NCBI GenBank assembly: GCA_033032865.1
Contig: JAWHQI010000028.1
Span: 5,599,001-5,663,000, forward strand
Reading direction: 5' to 3'
Origin: Dactylorhiza incarnata
Lineage: Eukaryota > Streptophyta > Magnoliopsida > Asparagales > Orchidaceae
DNA: 64,000 bases
The notes beneath the pieces are model-generated. The model worked only from the letters and a program-made list of their open reading frames with translations, ran no database searches and was not told the origin of the DNA. Below are positions 23,656 through 34,574 of the stretch, in pieces. Within the stretch, counting starts at the first letter, position 1, and each line of letters begins with the position of its first letter. Both the position numbers and the translations under genes were made by a program.

Positions 23656-24792
23656 CTAGCTCATTCATATTCTGCTGGCTATTAAAATGATTGGATCCAA
23701 ATTTGACAGAACAATAAAGGGATATTATATTCATGATCATCTGAGCAGTATAATCTGCCAACTGAAGGCCTTCATATTGTGATCATCTAATCAATATTGT
23801 GATCACATAGATATATTTCTGGAAGGTAATAAGTTGTTGGAAACATTCTTATTCATTGACAGAAAATCGCTTTTGAACTGTATGGATCATGGTCCATTGT
23901 AGTAAAAAGTACAGTAATAAAATTCAAGTTTTTTAATGATAGTGAAAATTTAACAATTTCATGACGATACGCAATCATCAAAAAAATTTAAACTCACAAC
24001 AATTCAAAACATATTGCAATGAAATAAAGTCAGGATGCTATACTGTAGAGAGATGCAAGAGAAATCATATAGAAATATCAGAAACAATACAGAAATAACA
24101 ATTAAATAATTTCTCCTGGAAGTTAAGAAAACATCAAAGTTTGAATATTTTTTTCACTAGGAGTGGCCCTCCCCGCACCACCTGCTTCCATCTCACGCGA
24201 TTAGTTTTATTTTAATATCAAAACACAATTAAAACATAGAGTATGTCTAAAATATACTAATGGCCAAGCAATGGTTAAGGATCTTAGTGAAAAAACTATT
24301 AATTTGATTAGTCTTCTTAGGAAAACTCAAAAAAAGTTCCATCGCATGTGATCATATTTGTTTAGTAGTGAATGACTGAAATTTTGCTAAGAAGATCATA
24401 CCTGAAATTTGGCCTAGAAAGAAAATTAGAAACTCATGGAATCTATTTTTCCAGACCAAGAACATGTATTTAAATGAGGGGAATCAATCTAAAGCATACA
24501 CATTAATAAAATTAACAACATCTTGTAAATGTACAAGAATGCTTAACAAGCTATTCAGTTAATCAAAGAACTCCAAAATACTAAATTCATATAAAACTGG
24601 CAGAAGCAAAATTTATATAGAAGAATGTACCCTATTTGATATGTAGTAGCTCTATCTATGCCAGTAGCAGCCAGCCACCAACAACAATTGCAAATTTTGG
24701 CCACCAACAACAATTGCAACCTATCAATAAATTAAAAACACCAATCAAGTAGAATATATAAGACTCATAGCGCAAATCTTTTTCTACTGCAT
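23656..24792. other. CACTA right arm, unassigned interior
   Basis: AT-rich, with no long ORF. It includes a tandem 'ccaccaacaacaattgcaa' pair near 24674-24718. It could hold further introns or short exons of captured genes; I can assign none. Confidence 0.4.
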
Positions 24793-24861
24793 TCAAACAA
24801 CGAATACCTCAACACCAACACGACTTGCCATAGCAACCTCCCGGGCAATTAACATCAAAAC
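24793..24861 (-). pseudogene. Captured exon: UMP (uridylate) kinase-like, second exon
   Basis: After acceptor 'tttattag' it reads VLMLIAREVAMASRVGVEV, then F-V-V and a stop at 24793. Plant and bacterial UMP kinases of the amino-acid kinase fold have the block (V)xxIAREVA--xRLGVEVAIVVGGGN at this place. The Gly-rich nucleotide-binding loop that should follow is missing, so no activity is possible. Joined to 24979-25114 the frame is kept, Lys then Val, where the family has -DPK-V-. Confidence 0.75.
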
Positions 24862-24978
24862 CTAATAAAGAAGAGTTATTAACTGCATATACATGCTCTT
24901 ACAGTTTTGGCAATAATAAAATACGGCCTTATAAAAATAATTCAAACAGCCAAGCAAACAGGAGAGGGGAGAGCATAC

Positions 24979-25114
24979 TTTTGTCCGTGAACCAATCCCA
25001 ACCAATGCAGAACCACTAATTTTCAAAACTGCTCTCTTCCACCTGGGATTTGATAGTGGTTTTAATTTAAAGCTACTTGATAAGCTAGCTGAAACAGGTG
25101 AAGTGGCGGGATAT
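24979..25114 (-). pseudogene. Captured exon: UMP kinase-like, first exon
   Basis: Acceptor 'gcttgtgcag' and donor GTATGC bound 136 bp. The exon reads YPATSPVSASLSSSFKL..., then NPRWKRAVLKISGSALVG and IGSRTK. The block P-x-W-K-R-x-x-L-K-I-S-G-x-A-L is the N-terminal phosphate-binding segment of UMP kinase. The Trp-Lys-Arg form is that of plant proteins. Ser-rich sequence before it fits a linker or transit-type region. Its end and the next exon fit without a frame change. Confidence 0.78.
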
Positions 25115-25289
25115 CTGCACAAGCAATCAACCAAATTCATGCAACACAATGAGGTTCATCATTCATGAGGTTCATCAGTGGTACCAAAAATACAACCTAT
25201 ATTTATCAGTAAACATTGACATGACAAAAAAAATATGCATAATCAATGAGATTCATTATTCATTGTTCTTGTAGAACAACAGTGCATAC

Positions 25290-25342
25290 TTCCTTTGATT
25301 TTCAAGCTGTGATGTCAAAAGATCATTGTATCCCACAAAAAT
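25290..25342 (-). pseudogene. Captured exon: possible BRAP2/BRIZ-like coiled-coil exon
   Basis: Bounded by acceptor 'attgtggcag' and donor GTATGC. The 53 bp reads IFVGYNDLLTSQLENQR plus two bases. The string YN-LL-SQLENQR resembles the coiled-coil of plant BRCA1-associated (BRAP2-type) RING proteins. The two leftover bases plus the first base of exon 24979-25114 make a Lys codon in frame, so a chimeric reading frame of at least three exons exists. Its origin is less certain than for the neighbouring UMP kinase exons. Confidence 0.5.
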
Positions 25343-26170
25343 CTGCCACAATAGTGAGAATATGATTCAACAAATAAGTCAAAGCATATTTGAAGTATTT
25401 ATTACTCCTTGGAGTGGCAAAAACTCCAACGAATATGTAGAATAGAGAAAATAGAAAGGGGTAAAGAAAGCTGGCAAGAACAAAAATCATATAAACACAC
25501 TTACATACAAACACACAAACATACATAAACACACACTTACATACAAACACACAAACATAAACACATACATAAATATACACATACAACCACTCATACATAA
25601 ACACACACACACGCACACACACACACACACACAAACACATAACATAAACACACTTACACACATACAACCGCACATTTTCATACACAAACATAAACACACA
25701 ATTACACACATACAACCACACATGCACACACACATACAAACACATACACACATACACCAATACACACACATACACACATAAACAAATACACACACACACA
25801 CATACACACATAAACAAATACACACACACATACACAAATAAACAAATGCACACACATACACAAATACACACACATACACACATACACAAATAAACAAATA
25901 CACACCTACACACATACACACACAAAATACACACATACACACAAAATACACACACATACACACAAAATACACACATAAACACACACAAAATACACACACA
26001 TAAACACACACACACACACACACACAAAATACACACACATAAACACACAAAATACACACACACACGCACAAAAACAAATACACACAGACATATACGCACA
26101 CACACACACACAAATATACATAGTGAAAGATGAAATCAATATCATACAAACATACATAGTATGTGATACC
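25343..26170. repeat. Long CA/CACATA microsatellite within the CACTA right arm
   Basis: From about 25490 to 26130 the plus strand is almost only 'acacacatac' and 'cacaaaatac' variants, with no unit in perfect register. All reading frames stay open because of base composition, so the Cys/Val-rich ORFs here are artefacts. On the minus strand it would be the first intron of the captured-gene transcript. 25343-25490 has no recognisable content. Confidence 0.85.
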
Positions 26171-26469
26171 TCGAGGCAGGGCGGGATCTCCAGCTGCAGG
26201 TAGAGTCGAAGATGAGGTGAGGTCACGGAAGGGAGAAGATTCGAAGTCGCTGAAGATCGACGGAGGTAAATCGCTGAAGATCGAGGTCACAGGAGGGAGA
26301 AGAGTTGAAGTCATTGTAGATCGTCGGAGGTCGTCGAGGTCGAAGTTGCTCGCTAGAGAAGAGTCCAAATTGCTCGCGGGAGAAGCTTGTGGGCGGACCG
26401 ACAACGTGATTAAGGTAGAATGCAAATGCACGAGTAGATCGCGAATACATATGCGGATGGCCATGGCTA
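26171..26469 (-). other. Possible 5' exon of the captured-gene transcript
   Basis: GC-richer than its surroundings. On the minus strand it is open and Ser/Pro/Asp-rich (repeats like 'SIFSDLPPSIFSDFESSP') and ends at a donor-like CTCGAG|GTATCA. Tandem 'gaagatcg(a)' units of ~30 bp explain the repeats. It has the position and composition of a first exon. Its exit phase does not match exon 25290-25342, so either another exon intervenes or it is not coding. Confidence 0.35.
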
Positions 26470-26698
26470 ATACTTTAGTATTAGCCACGTTAAACAAAAA
26501 TCATGGTTAATACCTTAATATTAATCACGCTTTTTTCCTCACGATAATACTTAAGTATTAACCACGATTTTTGCTTGTCGTGGCTAATACTTAAGTATTT
26601 GCCACGGTTTTGTAACCCTGGCTAAAACTAATGTATTAACCATAGTTTTGGAACCCTGGCAAAAAAAAGTGTAGCTAAAAATTATTTTTCTAGTAGTG
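26470..26698. repeat. CACTA right subterminal repeats and terminal inverted repeat
   Basis: Repeated 'ggctaatact' and 'gccacgg' motifs run up to the terminal CTAGTAGTG, mirroring 12460-12890. Confidence 0.8.
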
Positions 26699-26701
26699 CC
26701 A

Positions 26702-27224
26702 CGGGACTTCGTTCTAAATTGAGCTTGTTCTCCCGGGACTTAATTGTCCTATCCTGAGTTTCAGTCTTCCTCTGAAATAGGATAAGTTCATTGGTCAATT
26801 TAATCACCTCCTTGGTCATCTCACCGATTTGAGATCTGAATGGCTTGAGGATCCTAATTTCCTCAGCCTGAGATTTGACCAACTTTTTTCTCTTCTTGAG
26901 AATAACCAAGAGAATACCATATTGTTCCAATAAATCAGTATGGTCCTTATTATTGTAGGATGAGCAGTCTTCTGCTTCACCATCAACATTGCTTTCACAA
27001 GATGATGAGCAATCATCTGATGCACTTTTGTTATTTTCAATCGAAGAAGATAATGAAAATATGTGCGGAGTGCATACCTGTGCAGGATGTGAATCATCCT
27101 GATCTTCCTCATCAGATAGGGCTACACGCCTATAGAACTCCTCATCCTCAGGTTCACTATCTGAGAGAGTGAGAGGTGCCCTTATCCTTCTTCTAGCAGC
27201 AGAGCTGCCTTCATCTTCAGACAC
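26702..27224 (-). pseudogene. gag: Element B gag, N-terminal part (acidic plus coiled coil)
   Basis: The ORF starts MSEDEGSSAARRRIRAPL. It is strongly acidic and Ser-rich for ~100 residues, then Lys/Glu/Leu-rich, with heptad-like spacing to the CACTA junction. Its last few codons in the present sequence come from the CACTA end. The order acidic, coiled coil, CCHC is that of the C-terminal half of copia 2 gag. The UBN2 capsid region and first knuckle are missing. Without CACTA the frame runs on into 12278-12456. Confidence 0.6.
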
Positions 27225-27518
27225 ACAATCTGAGAGAGTTAAAGGTGCTCTTATGCCAATCTTGGCAGCAGGAACTCACATTGCTCCTCTTTTTCTTTCA
27301 GATACAGAAGTTCAATGTGTGTCTTCTTCTCAGTTGTATAGTGGCTCTTGGGATTTGATTTTTCAATGAGAGATCTACCATTCAGGTGCCACCCATTTCT
27401 ATTCTGCTTATTTGATGGTTCACAGAGCTTCTTATCTTGTGAATCTCCCTTGAAGTCCAGGTGTATAAACTATTTATTTTTTGGTGATCTTGTTCAGCTG
27501 TTAAGACTTTTTGAACAA
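27225..27518 (-). other. Element B leader with a duplicated peptide unit
   Basis: It lies between the primer binding site and the gag ORF. The minus-strand reading contains RAPLTLSD upstream of the same peptide in the ORF at 27224, so a ~57-bp tandem duplication spans the apparent start. No other feature is seen. Confidence 0.45.
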
Positions 27519-27534
27519 CCTTGCTTTGATACCA
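27519..27534 (-). other. Element B primer binding site
   Basis: On the minus strand TGGTATCAAAGCAAGG, two bases inside the LTR. It matches the initiator-Met type TGGTATCAGAGC with one change and fixes the orientation of B. Confidence 0.85.
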
Positions 27535-27536
27535 CT

Positions 27537-29172
27537 TGTTAGTTCAAGATAGTCTAATCACCTAAAGGGTGGGGGGGGGGGGGGGGGGAATAGGTGTTTC
27601 AAATGTTTTGGTCTTCTTTAGATTATTGTCTGTTTTAGATTAGAGATATACAGACTAGAAGCACACCACAGAAAATACACAACAATTTATAGTGGTTCCC
27701 CAGTTAAGGGTACATCCACTTTCCCCCTCCACCTATCTAGCAGTGTGCTAGACTAGGCCAACTCCTTCAATCTCAGATCCAACAGATCTTATAACTCAGG
27801 CACAAAGGCTCTACAACTCAGGCACAAAGGCCATACAACTCAGATCTGCCAGAGATCCTACCTCGGGTTCTATTAACCCTACAACTCAGGCACAAAGACC
27901 CTATAGCTCAGACACTCTGGCCCTACAACTCAGCTCAAAGAGTCCTACATCTCAAGCACTCTAGCCCTACAACTCAGACTCAAAGAGTCTTACAAAAAAT
28001 ATGTTGTTTTATAAGGTTGAAGAATACTCTACACAGCTCTGGAGAGTTCTTCTGAAGACTGATGCAGATGGCCTCTGGACTTGGAGAGAAAGCTTTAAGA
28101 GATTTTTACTGATGCACGAAAGCTTCTCTTCTATTCTTTTCTTCTTTCTGTAACACAACTTACCAGTCGATGGTGCTTGATTGGGACTTAGAGAACTGAG
28201 AGTATGAGTGTATTGTTCTCACAAAATTGTTCCTTCTTCTTACATGCAGCTGCTACGTGTTTCGATTCTGTTCTCTGTAATGCGTTGTCAATTAGGGCAC
28301 GCACTTTGTCTTTTTATATGACAAGGCCTTCTAACGGTCTATTCTGAGCAATCTTTATTGTCAGAAGCTCATTCCTTAATGACATCCACTGATTGGTCTC
28401 TTAGACGACGACATTAAATTCAGACAACGCATTTCAAAAAATCTCGGTCTGTCTCGATGATATGAGCAGCATCTCGACGACGGAACTCGCTGTCTCAGCG
28501 ATCCATTTGGGACATTAGACATTTCTTCAAGTCTTCAGAAATCTTCCCCAGAGGAAGATATCTCGATGATATGGAAAATCTCGGCTACTTATGCAGTCAC
28601 GACGACATGAAGTCTTCTCGTCGAGATCATCTTGTCAATATGAGGTCTTCTCACCGATATCGTTGAGATCATTCTGACTACTAGTTCAGCTGCAAACTGT
28701 CTCCACAATCTCTTACTTAGTCTTCAAGGTCATATAACCTCTTTACGGCGATATGTTTTCTTAGTCAGATACTTAAGAATGTTGAAGAACTTCAACACGC
28801 CAGAATTTTCAATGATATCATGATGTGATTCTTGTTGTCACGATGATACGTTGACTTGGTTGATTCTGCTTATTCTCATAACGATATCGTCATGTGTACT
28901 TTGTTGACACAATGATATCGTCATGTTATTCTTATCATCACGACGACAACTGTCTTATTTCTTCTGTTGTCTTCTGCGATCCCAGCGATATCGTCGTGTG
29001 CATCTTGTTGACACGACGATATTTGCCTTAGTCATTTTTTCTTGATCTTTATACATTATACTTAGTATGTATGATGTTCTAACCTGCACATGTCACATCA
29101 AATACAAATTGTACTTATCATTGGCTTGAGGACTTCTCCAAATCTGGAACATTGTGGGCAGTGTTCCCAGCA
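27537..29172 (-). repeat. Element B 5' LTR
   Basis: 1636 bp, homologous over its full length to 3562-5177. It has an 18-base G run at 27571-27588 where the partner has 'gagagggagg'. Decayed ACGATATCGT palindromes occur at 28870-29025. It ends CCCAGCA before the ATCTC duplication. Confidence 0.9.
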
Positions 29173-29177
29173 ATCTC

Positions 29178-30449
29178 TCTTACTTGGCTAATCTCAAATT
29201 CAAACTTCAATAAACAATTTTTTTGAACAATCAACGGAAAGATATCTCTTGGTTTATAACTTTAATTTTGATCACTATTTTCAAACGACAATCTTTCCAA
29301 CAATCTACTTATTCTTCATGCCTAGCCCTCCTTATGTTTTGTGCTCTTATGGTTTGCATGATGATTTATTTATGTCATTTCCATTGTTATGCAACATTTC
29401 CATTGATTATTTCAACAAGACAACTTGATTTGTTAAAAGGGGAGATCACACGCTTTCATGATTGTTGTCACTATGTGCTTGATGCATTATTTTTATGACC
29501 TTTTTCGCAGCTTACTCTTACGCTTGATCATGAGTATCTTTAACACAAGTAGTCTTTTATTTTAAAAAAAGGGGAGAATAAAATTCATAATTTAACTCAC
29601 CTCTACTCTCTTTCGATAATACCAAAAGGGAGAGAATAAAGTGAGAAATCTAGAAATCAGGGGGAGTAAATTATAACACCCATATTTGTAAGAGGGGCAA
29701 ACATATAAGGGGAGTATTCTTTTATGAAAATCACCATAGTTATGTACTTGATTATAAAACTCTAAAACTTGTTTTCACGATTATCACTTGTCGCACTATC
29801 CTATAAACACAACTCTAATTTTAAATGGCTCATTTCTCATTGGATGATTTGTTATTATCAAAAGGGAGAGTTTGTTGGAGCATGCGTTCCGCATCTCTAG
29901 GTTTAAGAATAACAAATCTCATTATGTAATTAATCAAGCTTGTTTTGTGTTTATAGTGTGTAGTCCATACAAGTACAATATCACACTAATCGAGAATGAT
30001 CGAAAAAACATGAAAAGATGGACGACATGCTCCATCTCTTTCTTGTGGTAGCAAACCATCCCAAAATAGGGGTTTTTCCTCCAAATCCACTTTCTCAATC
30101 CTCTCAAAAAATATCCGGATGGCTCGGCTTATCCCTCAATTCAAGGGTCAAAAAATGAGCAGAAAAAATACAATTCACGATGTCAGACCCTCCCGATCAG
30201 AGATCGGCGATTGTCCACTCATGGTAAGCAATCAACATTCATCTACCTCTGTATGCGATTGTCGACCAAGTTAGCAATTGTAGATCACCGACCAAGATTA
30301 GTTGATCATCGATCATTGATCGAGGAGGTATTGAGTTTCTCGAAGTGTCTGGTCATGCATGATGGAGAAATTTAGCAATTCTCATCAAAATCAAATGATG
30401 AACTCCCCACACATGATGCCCACTTGGAATGTGATGCATAACATGAAAA
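29178..30449 (+). repeat. Right copy of the tandem duplication, part 2 (after element B)
   Basis: It resumes the copia D 3' region exactly where 3561 left off. It includes the D polypurine tract, a truncated LTR from 29873 (TGTTGGAGCATGCG) to about 29990, and the G LTR piece. The ORF 29223-29498 matches one at 1798-2007 only because both are copies of the same non-coding DNA. Confidence 0.75.
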
Positions 30450-30461
30450 TGGGGCATTACA
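29991..30461 (-). repeat. Gypsy G 3' LTR, truncated
   Basis: On the minus strand the pol tail and purine stretch 'ggatgggagagt' (30462-30475) are followed by TGTAATGCCCC, a typical gypsy LTR start. The LTR continues leftwards until it meets copia D at about 29990. Confidence 0.6.
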
Positions 30462-31314
30462 ACTCTCCCATCCTTAAATGAATTTTCATTCAAAAATTAA
30501 ACTAGAAGGTAATACTTGAATCGACAAGGTCTGTATATTCCTCCCGCATGAGCTGCTCTCTCTCCCAAGAGAATTATTCACGTCCACAGTTCTTCCACCA
30601 AACCTTCACAAGTGTGAACTCCTTATTGAGCAGTTCCCATATTTTGTATCTCCATTACTCAAGTGATGAACCACGGTACCCAAATCCTCCGCAACTAACA
30701 CTATATTTGCTTCCACCACCTAGTTGGGCTCCAACAATGCCTTTCTCAGAACAGACATGTGAAAAATGTTATGTATACCACTCAACTCTACAGAAAGAGC
30801 AAGATTATATGCGACATCACCCACCCAGCCAATTACTCAAAATAGTTTCATGTATCTGCAACTCAGCTTTTCAAACATCGGACCTTCAACACACTTTTGA
30901 ACGGTTTGATTTTCAAGTACGCTTTATCGCAAACTGTGAACTTCACAGTCTAATGGAGTGCAATAAAATACTTTACCTGGTGGTCATGAGCAATCTTCAA
31001 GCATTCTTGGATAATGCTGATGTTTTTGAAGGTCTCACCCACCTCTTCTATCTTCAACAACTGAATGTCTCCGTCCCTGCCCAAGACATCGACACCACCT
31101 CCCATAAAAAGCCTCAAATGAAGCCACCTGAATACTCACTTAGAATTTGTTTTTGTAGGTGAACTCTATCATGAATAGGTGATCCTCACACTTCTTCCTG
31201 AAGTCCAGAATACACCTCCTCAAGATATAATCCATCATTCTGTTGGTCCTCTCCATATAACCGAAGGTCCGCGGATGGAACACTATGTTAAACTTAAGTT
31301 TGTTCCCCATTTAT
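30462..31314 (-). pseudogene. Gypsy G integrase, C-terminal part
   Basis: Minus-strand reading gives FHPRTFGYMERTNRMMDYIL, then CEDHLFMIEFTYKNKF, ASFEAFYGR and VWWKNCGREELFLGRE. This matches gypsy integrase blocks FHPQTDGQSERTIQ, EF-YNNSY, PFEALYGR and LW-HG-EEATWE. Stops and frameshifts abound. It is cut by the copia 3 LTR and continues at 44847. The plus-strand ORF 30548-31162 is only its shadow. Confidence 0.8.
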
Positions 31315-32569
31315 TGTTGGAACATGCATTCCGCATGTCTTGATTTGATAATAACAAATCTCATTATGTATTTGATCAAGCTTGTTTTATGTTTATAGTA
31401 TGCAGGAAACACAGGTACAATACCACACTGAATGCTTACATGAAATGCAATGCAAAATGGAAATGATATTCTAAAGTTAGTCCTACCGCTGGAGATAGCG
31501 ATCATGACAATGGGACAACTAGCACAACACTTTCTAATGAAATCATTGGCAGGAGCAGCAAAGCCAATTTTTTAAAGAGCTAATGCGCAATGTTAACACT
31601 AGCGTGAGGTCGTAACTGAATGGAAAGCACGGCTATCATCTGCTTATTGAGGATCCAAATAGAGCAAGACATCAATCAGACGGTGAGAGCATATATTTAG
31701 ATAACGTGATGTGATAACACTATCGCAGCGCGGTAGCGATTTCCTAAAATAAGAAACACGCTTACCATTCGTGGACGGCCAACGCACATATCTATTACCA
31801 TTATGGGTATCGCATGGCGGTAACACCTATCGTCGGCGCTGGCTCATAGTTCTACTTAATTAGATGCTCCACTATTTCATTTAAAAGGATGTTGAAGCTA
31901 CAACTTTGAACCAAATCGTGTGAACCCTCATCCCAGTCAACCAGAGCACTCCCTACGTCAAATTTGAATATCCAAAGGAGAACATGAAGGCAGATTCAAT
32001 CAACTCTTATTCTACACGAAGGATGAAAGCAACAAAAACTCTGATCTATCATGTTCCTTCGTCATCGCCTTCGGAGTTTCACTATAGTAAGTTTTTTTCT
32101 ACAGAAGTTTTTATTTCTCATCTTGTATTTTCTCTTTTCTTTGGTGACTATTTTTTTGTATCTGTAGTGGAATTTGCCTATTTGGGCGACTAGGTCAGTG
32201 CACATCTTAGGGAGCAATTTGCCGTGTATGTTTGTGACTAAATCTAAGGAGTATGTCTAGGGGAGCTTGAGACCTATCTAGGGAGAGATAGGATAGGGTC
32301 AAACGGTCCTTAAGGAAAAGGTTCGGTATATAAAATTAAAGAGTTTTTATATTCACCGCCTTGATTTCTAGCGTCATGGAAATCATCCTTTTGTAACCAA
32401 AATATCAGTTGAATAAAATCACGAAACATGTTTCTTATTACTTTGAAGGTTTCATGTTTCATTCTCTAAAATAATTTTGAAAAATATTTTGATATAAGTT
32501 TTTAAGTCAAAAAGAAATTTGATTAACACCCTTATTCACCCCCATCCAAGGGTGTTTGATGATCCAACA
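31315..32569 (+). repeat. Copia 3 5' LTR
   Basis: 1255 bp, TGTTGGAACATGC...GATCCAACA. It shares start and end blocks with copia 2. It has its own inverted motif, 'accgctgg..gatagcg' near 31488 and 'agcgcggtagcg' near 31725. Near its end 'cccttattcacccccatcc' corresponds to the C-run of copia 2. Confidence 0.85.
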
Positions 32570-32571
32570 AG

Positions 32572-32587
32572 TAGTATCAGAGCTAGA
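32572..32587 (+). other. Copia 3 primer binding site
   Basis: TAGTATCAGAGCTAGA, two bases after the LTR; one mismatch to the Met-type core TGGTATCAGAGC. Confidence 0.75.
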
Positions 32588-32618
32588 TTATTCCAAAAAT
32601 GTTTCACCAGCTAGAATA

Positions 32619-34574
32619 ATGACGCATCATGATCTCGCTTTCAATGAGGGGCAAGAGATTAGTCAACCACCATTGTTCACCGGTTCAGATTACAATTATT
32701 GGCGAACTGGGATGAGGTGCTTATTGATTACTTTAGATCTAGAAGTATGCATTATGGTAGAACAACGATACTTCTCTCTTACAATTATAGGTCGAGGAGA
32801 AACTATTGAAAAACCAAAATATAAATAGGATGAAATGATAAACTAAAATGTAAAAATAATTCTAAAGCCATTATTTCTTTGTTTTGCGCTCGTGATAGAA
32901 CTGGATTTAATCATATTTGTGCTTACGAAACATCTTATGATATTTAAAATTTATTGCAATTAACTCATGAAGCTACATCGCAGGTCAAGGATTCAAAACT
33001 CTTTCAATTGGAATCTGAGTATGAGAATTTTCGGATAGAAGTCGATGAAGAAGTGGACACCATGTCCACAAGGATCACAAATATCATAAATGCTTCAAGA
33101 GTACTTGGAAAAATGTTCTCAAACGGTGACTTGGTGAGATAGATTCTAAGATCTCTTACACCGAGATTCAACCCGAAGGTGATGGCCATTACTGAATTGC
33201 ATGATCTAAGGCGGCTCAAGATTGAGAGCCTCATTGGGAATCTTAAAACTGATTATGTTGAACTCAAGATTCAACATGATGAATACCACAAAGAGCCTAA
33301 GAAGAAATAATTGGCGCTAAAATCAAAGAAGTAGACCGGCGGGGATGACGAAGATGACGGGGAGAGCCTCTTTGTGAAGAACTTCAAGAAATTCTTGAGA
33401 AATTCAAAAAGAGAAACACCTTATGGAAATACTTCACCAAAGATACTAATAAGAAGGGATCGTGGTCTAAGAAGGGGAAAACTAGAAGTGAAGACAACGA
33501 GGAACGACCACCACCAGATTTCTTTCATTGTCGAAGGACCTGACATATCTGGAGCAATTGCCCAAAATATCTGAAAGGAGTAAAAAGAAAAGTGGCACAA
33601 AGGGAAGGAGAAGAAGAAGGTGCTAAATGAGGCCACATGGGATGACTCCTCTGAGGAATCAAGCGGCTCAAGCTCAAGCGATGATGAAGAGGCAAATATG
33701 TGCCTCATGGGAAAGGGCAACTCATCGTCGGATGACAAAAGCAGTGCCCAAAGAGACAATGAGGTACATCCTCCTTCCTACGATGATCTATATGTTGAAT
33801 GCATAAAATGTTGCAAATATTTTGAGAAAAATTTAATGATCTTGACATTCTAAAATCTGAAAATATAATTTTACTAGAAAATAAAAAACTATCAAAAGAA
33901 CTAAAAAGATTTGGGAAAGAAAAAATGACTTTGCCAAGAGTGCAATCGCTCTTTGTCAAGAGTCAAAGAACTAGAAAAAATACTGGCTAAGACCTCCTCC
34001 AATATCAAATCTCTCACTAATGGGAGGTGGGACTTAGACAGTAAATTGAAATCTAATCTTTCTTAAGTAGAAAATGACAAAAAGATGTTTGCAAATCAGT
34101 GTGTCATGCTTGTAACTGAAAACACCACCCTAAAATCTTGAATCCATGATCTAAATATTGCGACAGAAAATTTTGGTGGTTGCAAAAAAAATGGATATGA
34201 TTTTTGCCAACCAATGTCATGGTAGTCTAAAATTTAGGCTGGGATATAACCTTGTGGACTATCGCCCAATGATAACACTTACCGCTGGCGATAGCGATAG
34301 TGACAAATCCAGCAAAATCAAAAACTTGAATTAAAAATTAAATAACATTTATGTTGGTTCCTATCTTCCAGCAAGAATCCACCCAGAAATCTAATGGTGG
34401 TTTCAAACCCTTTTCTTTTATGTGCCAAATGCAACATCTTTGGACACACTTCAGACTATTGTAGGAATAAGGGACACAATGCTATAAAGCAAATCTGGGT
34501 ACCTAAGATTTCCACCTACACTATTGGGGGAATCCCTTGGGTATCTGAATCTTTACTCCCCACTTCTTTCTAGG
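32619..34574 (+). pseudogene. gag: Copia 3 gag
   Basis: It starts MTHHDLAFNEGQEISQPPLF, homologous to copia 2. The capsid-like region (QLTHEATSQVKDSKLFQLES..., FSNGDLVR) is broken by several stops. Knuckle 1 has lost its first Cys (reads FFHCRRT, then a stop). Knuckle 2 CAKCNIFGHTSDYC is intact at about 34425-34466. The coiled-coil part (33780-34190) is frameshifted. Non-functional. Confidence 0.8.

Larger units (their letters stand above)
12460..26698. mobile_element. CACTA (En/Spm-type) transposon carrying captured host exons, interrupted by copia 2
   Basis: The left end is CACTACAAGAAAA. The right end read inward is CACTACTAGAAAA. The perfect 3-bp TSD is CCA (12457-12459 and 26699-26701). 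Both arms carry many 'gccacggtt' / 'tggctaat' motifs in the outer few hundred bases, the subterminal repeats expected of this superfamily. Without copia 2 and its TSD it is about 4.5 kb. I find no TNPD/TNP2-like transposase, so it looks non-autonomous. Its minus strand carries exon-like pieces of at least two unrelated host genes (13178-13490 and 24793-25342). Precise insertion in gag of element B is shown by the frame resuming across the TSD. Confidence 0.9.
3562..29172 (-). mobile_element. Element B: non-autonomous SIRE-derived LTR retrotransposon, carrying nested CACTA and hAT insertions
   Basis: Direct LTRs (3562-5177 and 27537-29172) have TG..CA ends and are flanked by the perfect 5-bp TSD ATCTC (3557-3561, 29173-29177). 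A primer binding site next to the right LTR reads TGGTATCAAAGCAAGG on the minus strand, which fixes the orientation. Without the CACTA and hAT insertions and their TSDs it would be about 10.1 kb. In transcription order it holds a leader, an acidic and coiled-coil gag part, a CCHC knuckle, a protease scrap, and two tandem accessory ORF modules. No RT, RNase H or integrase is visible, so it would have depended on a related autonomous copia. Confidence 0.9.

Noticed and set aside
25323..26497. Long Cys/Val-rich ORFs on the minus strand (up to 336 codons)
   Set aside because: They read through a CA-rich microsatellite where stop codons are rare in every frame; only the GC-richer end (26171-26469) might be exon.
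12460..26698. TNP2/TNPD transposase in the CACTA element
   Set aside because: Both arms were read on both strands; no transposase block was recognised.
30548..31162. 204-codon plus-strand ORF
   Set aside because: Antisense shadow of the gypsy G integrase, whose motifs are on the minus strand.
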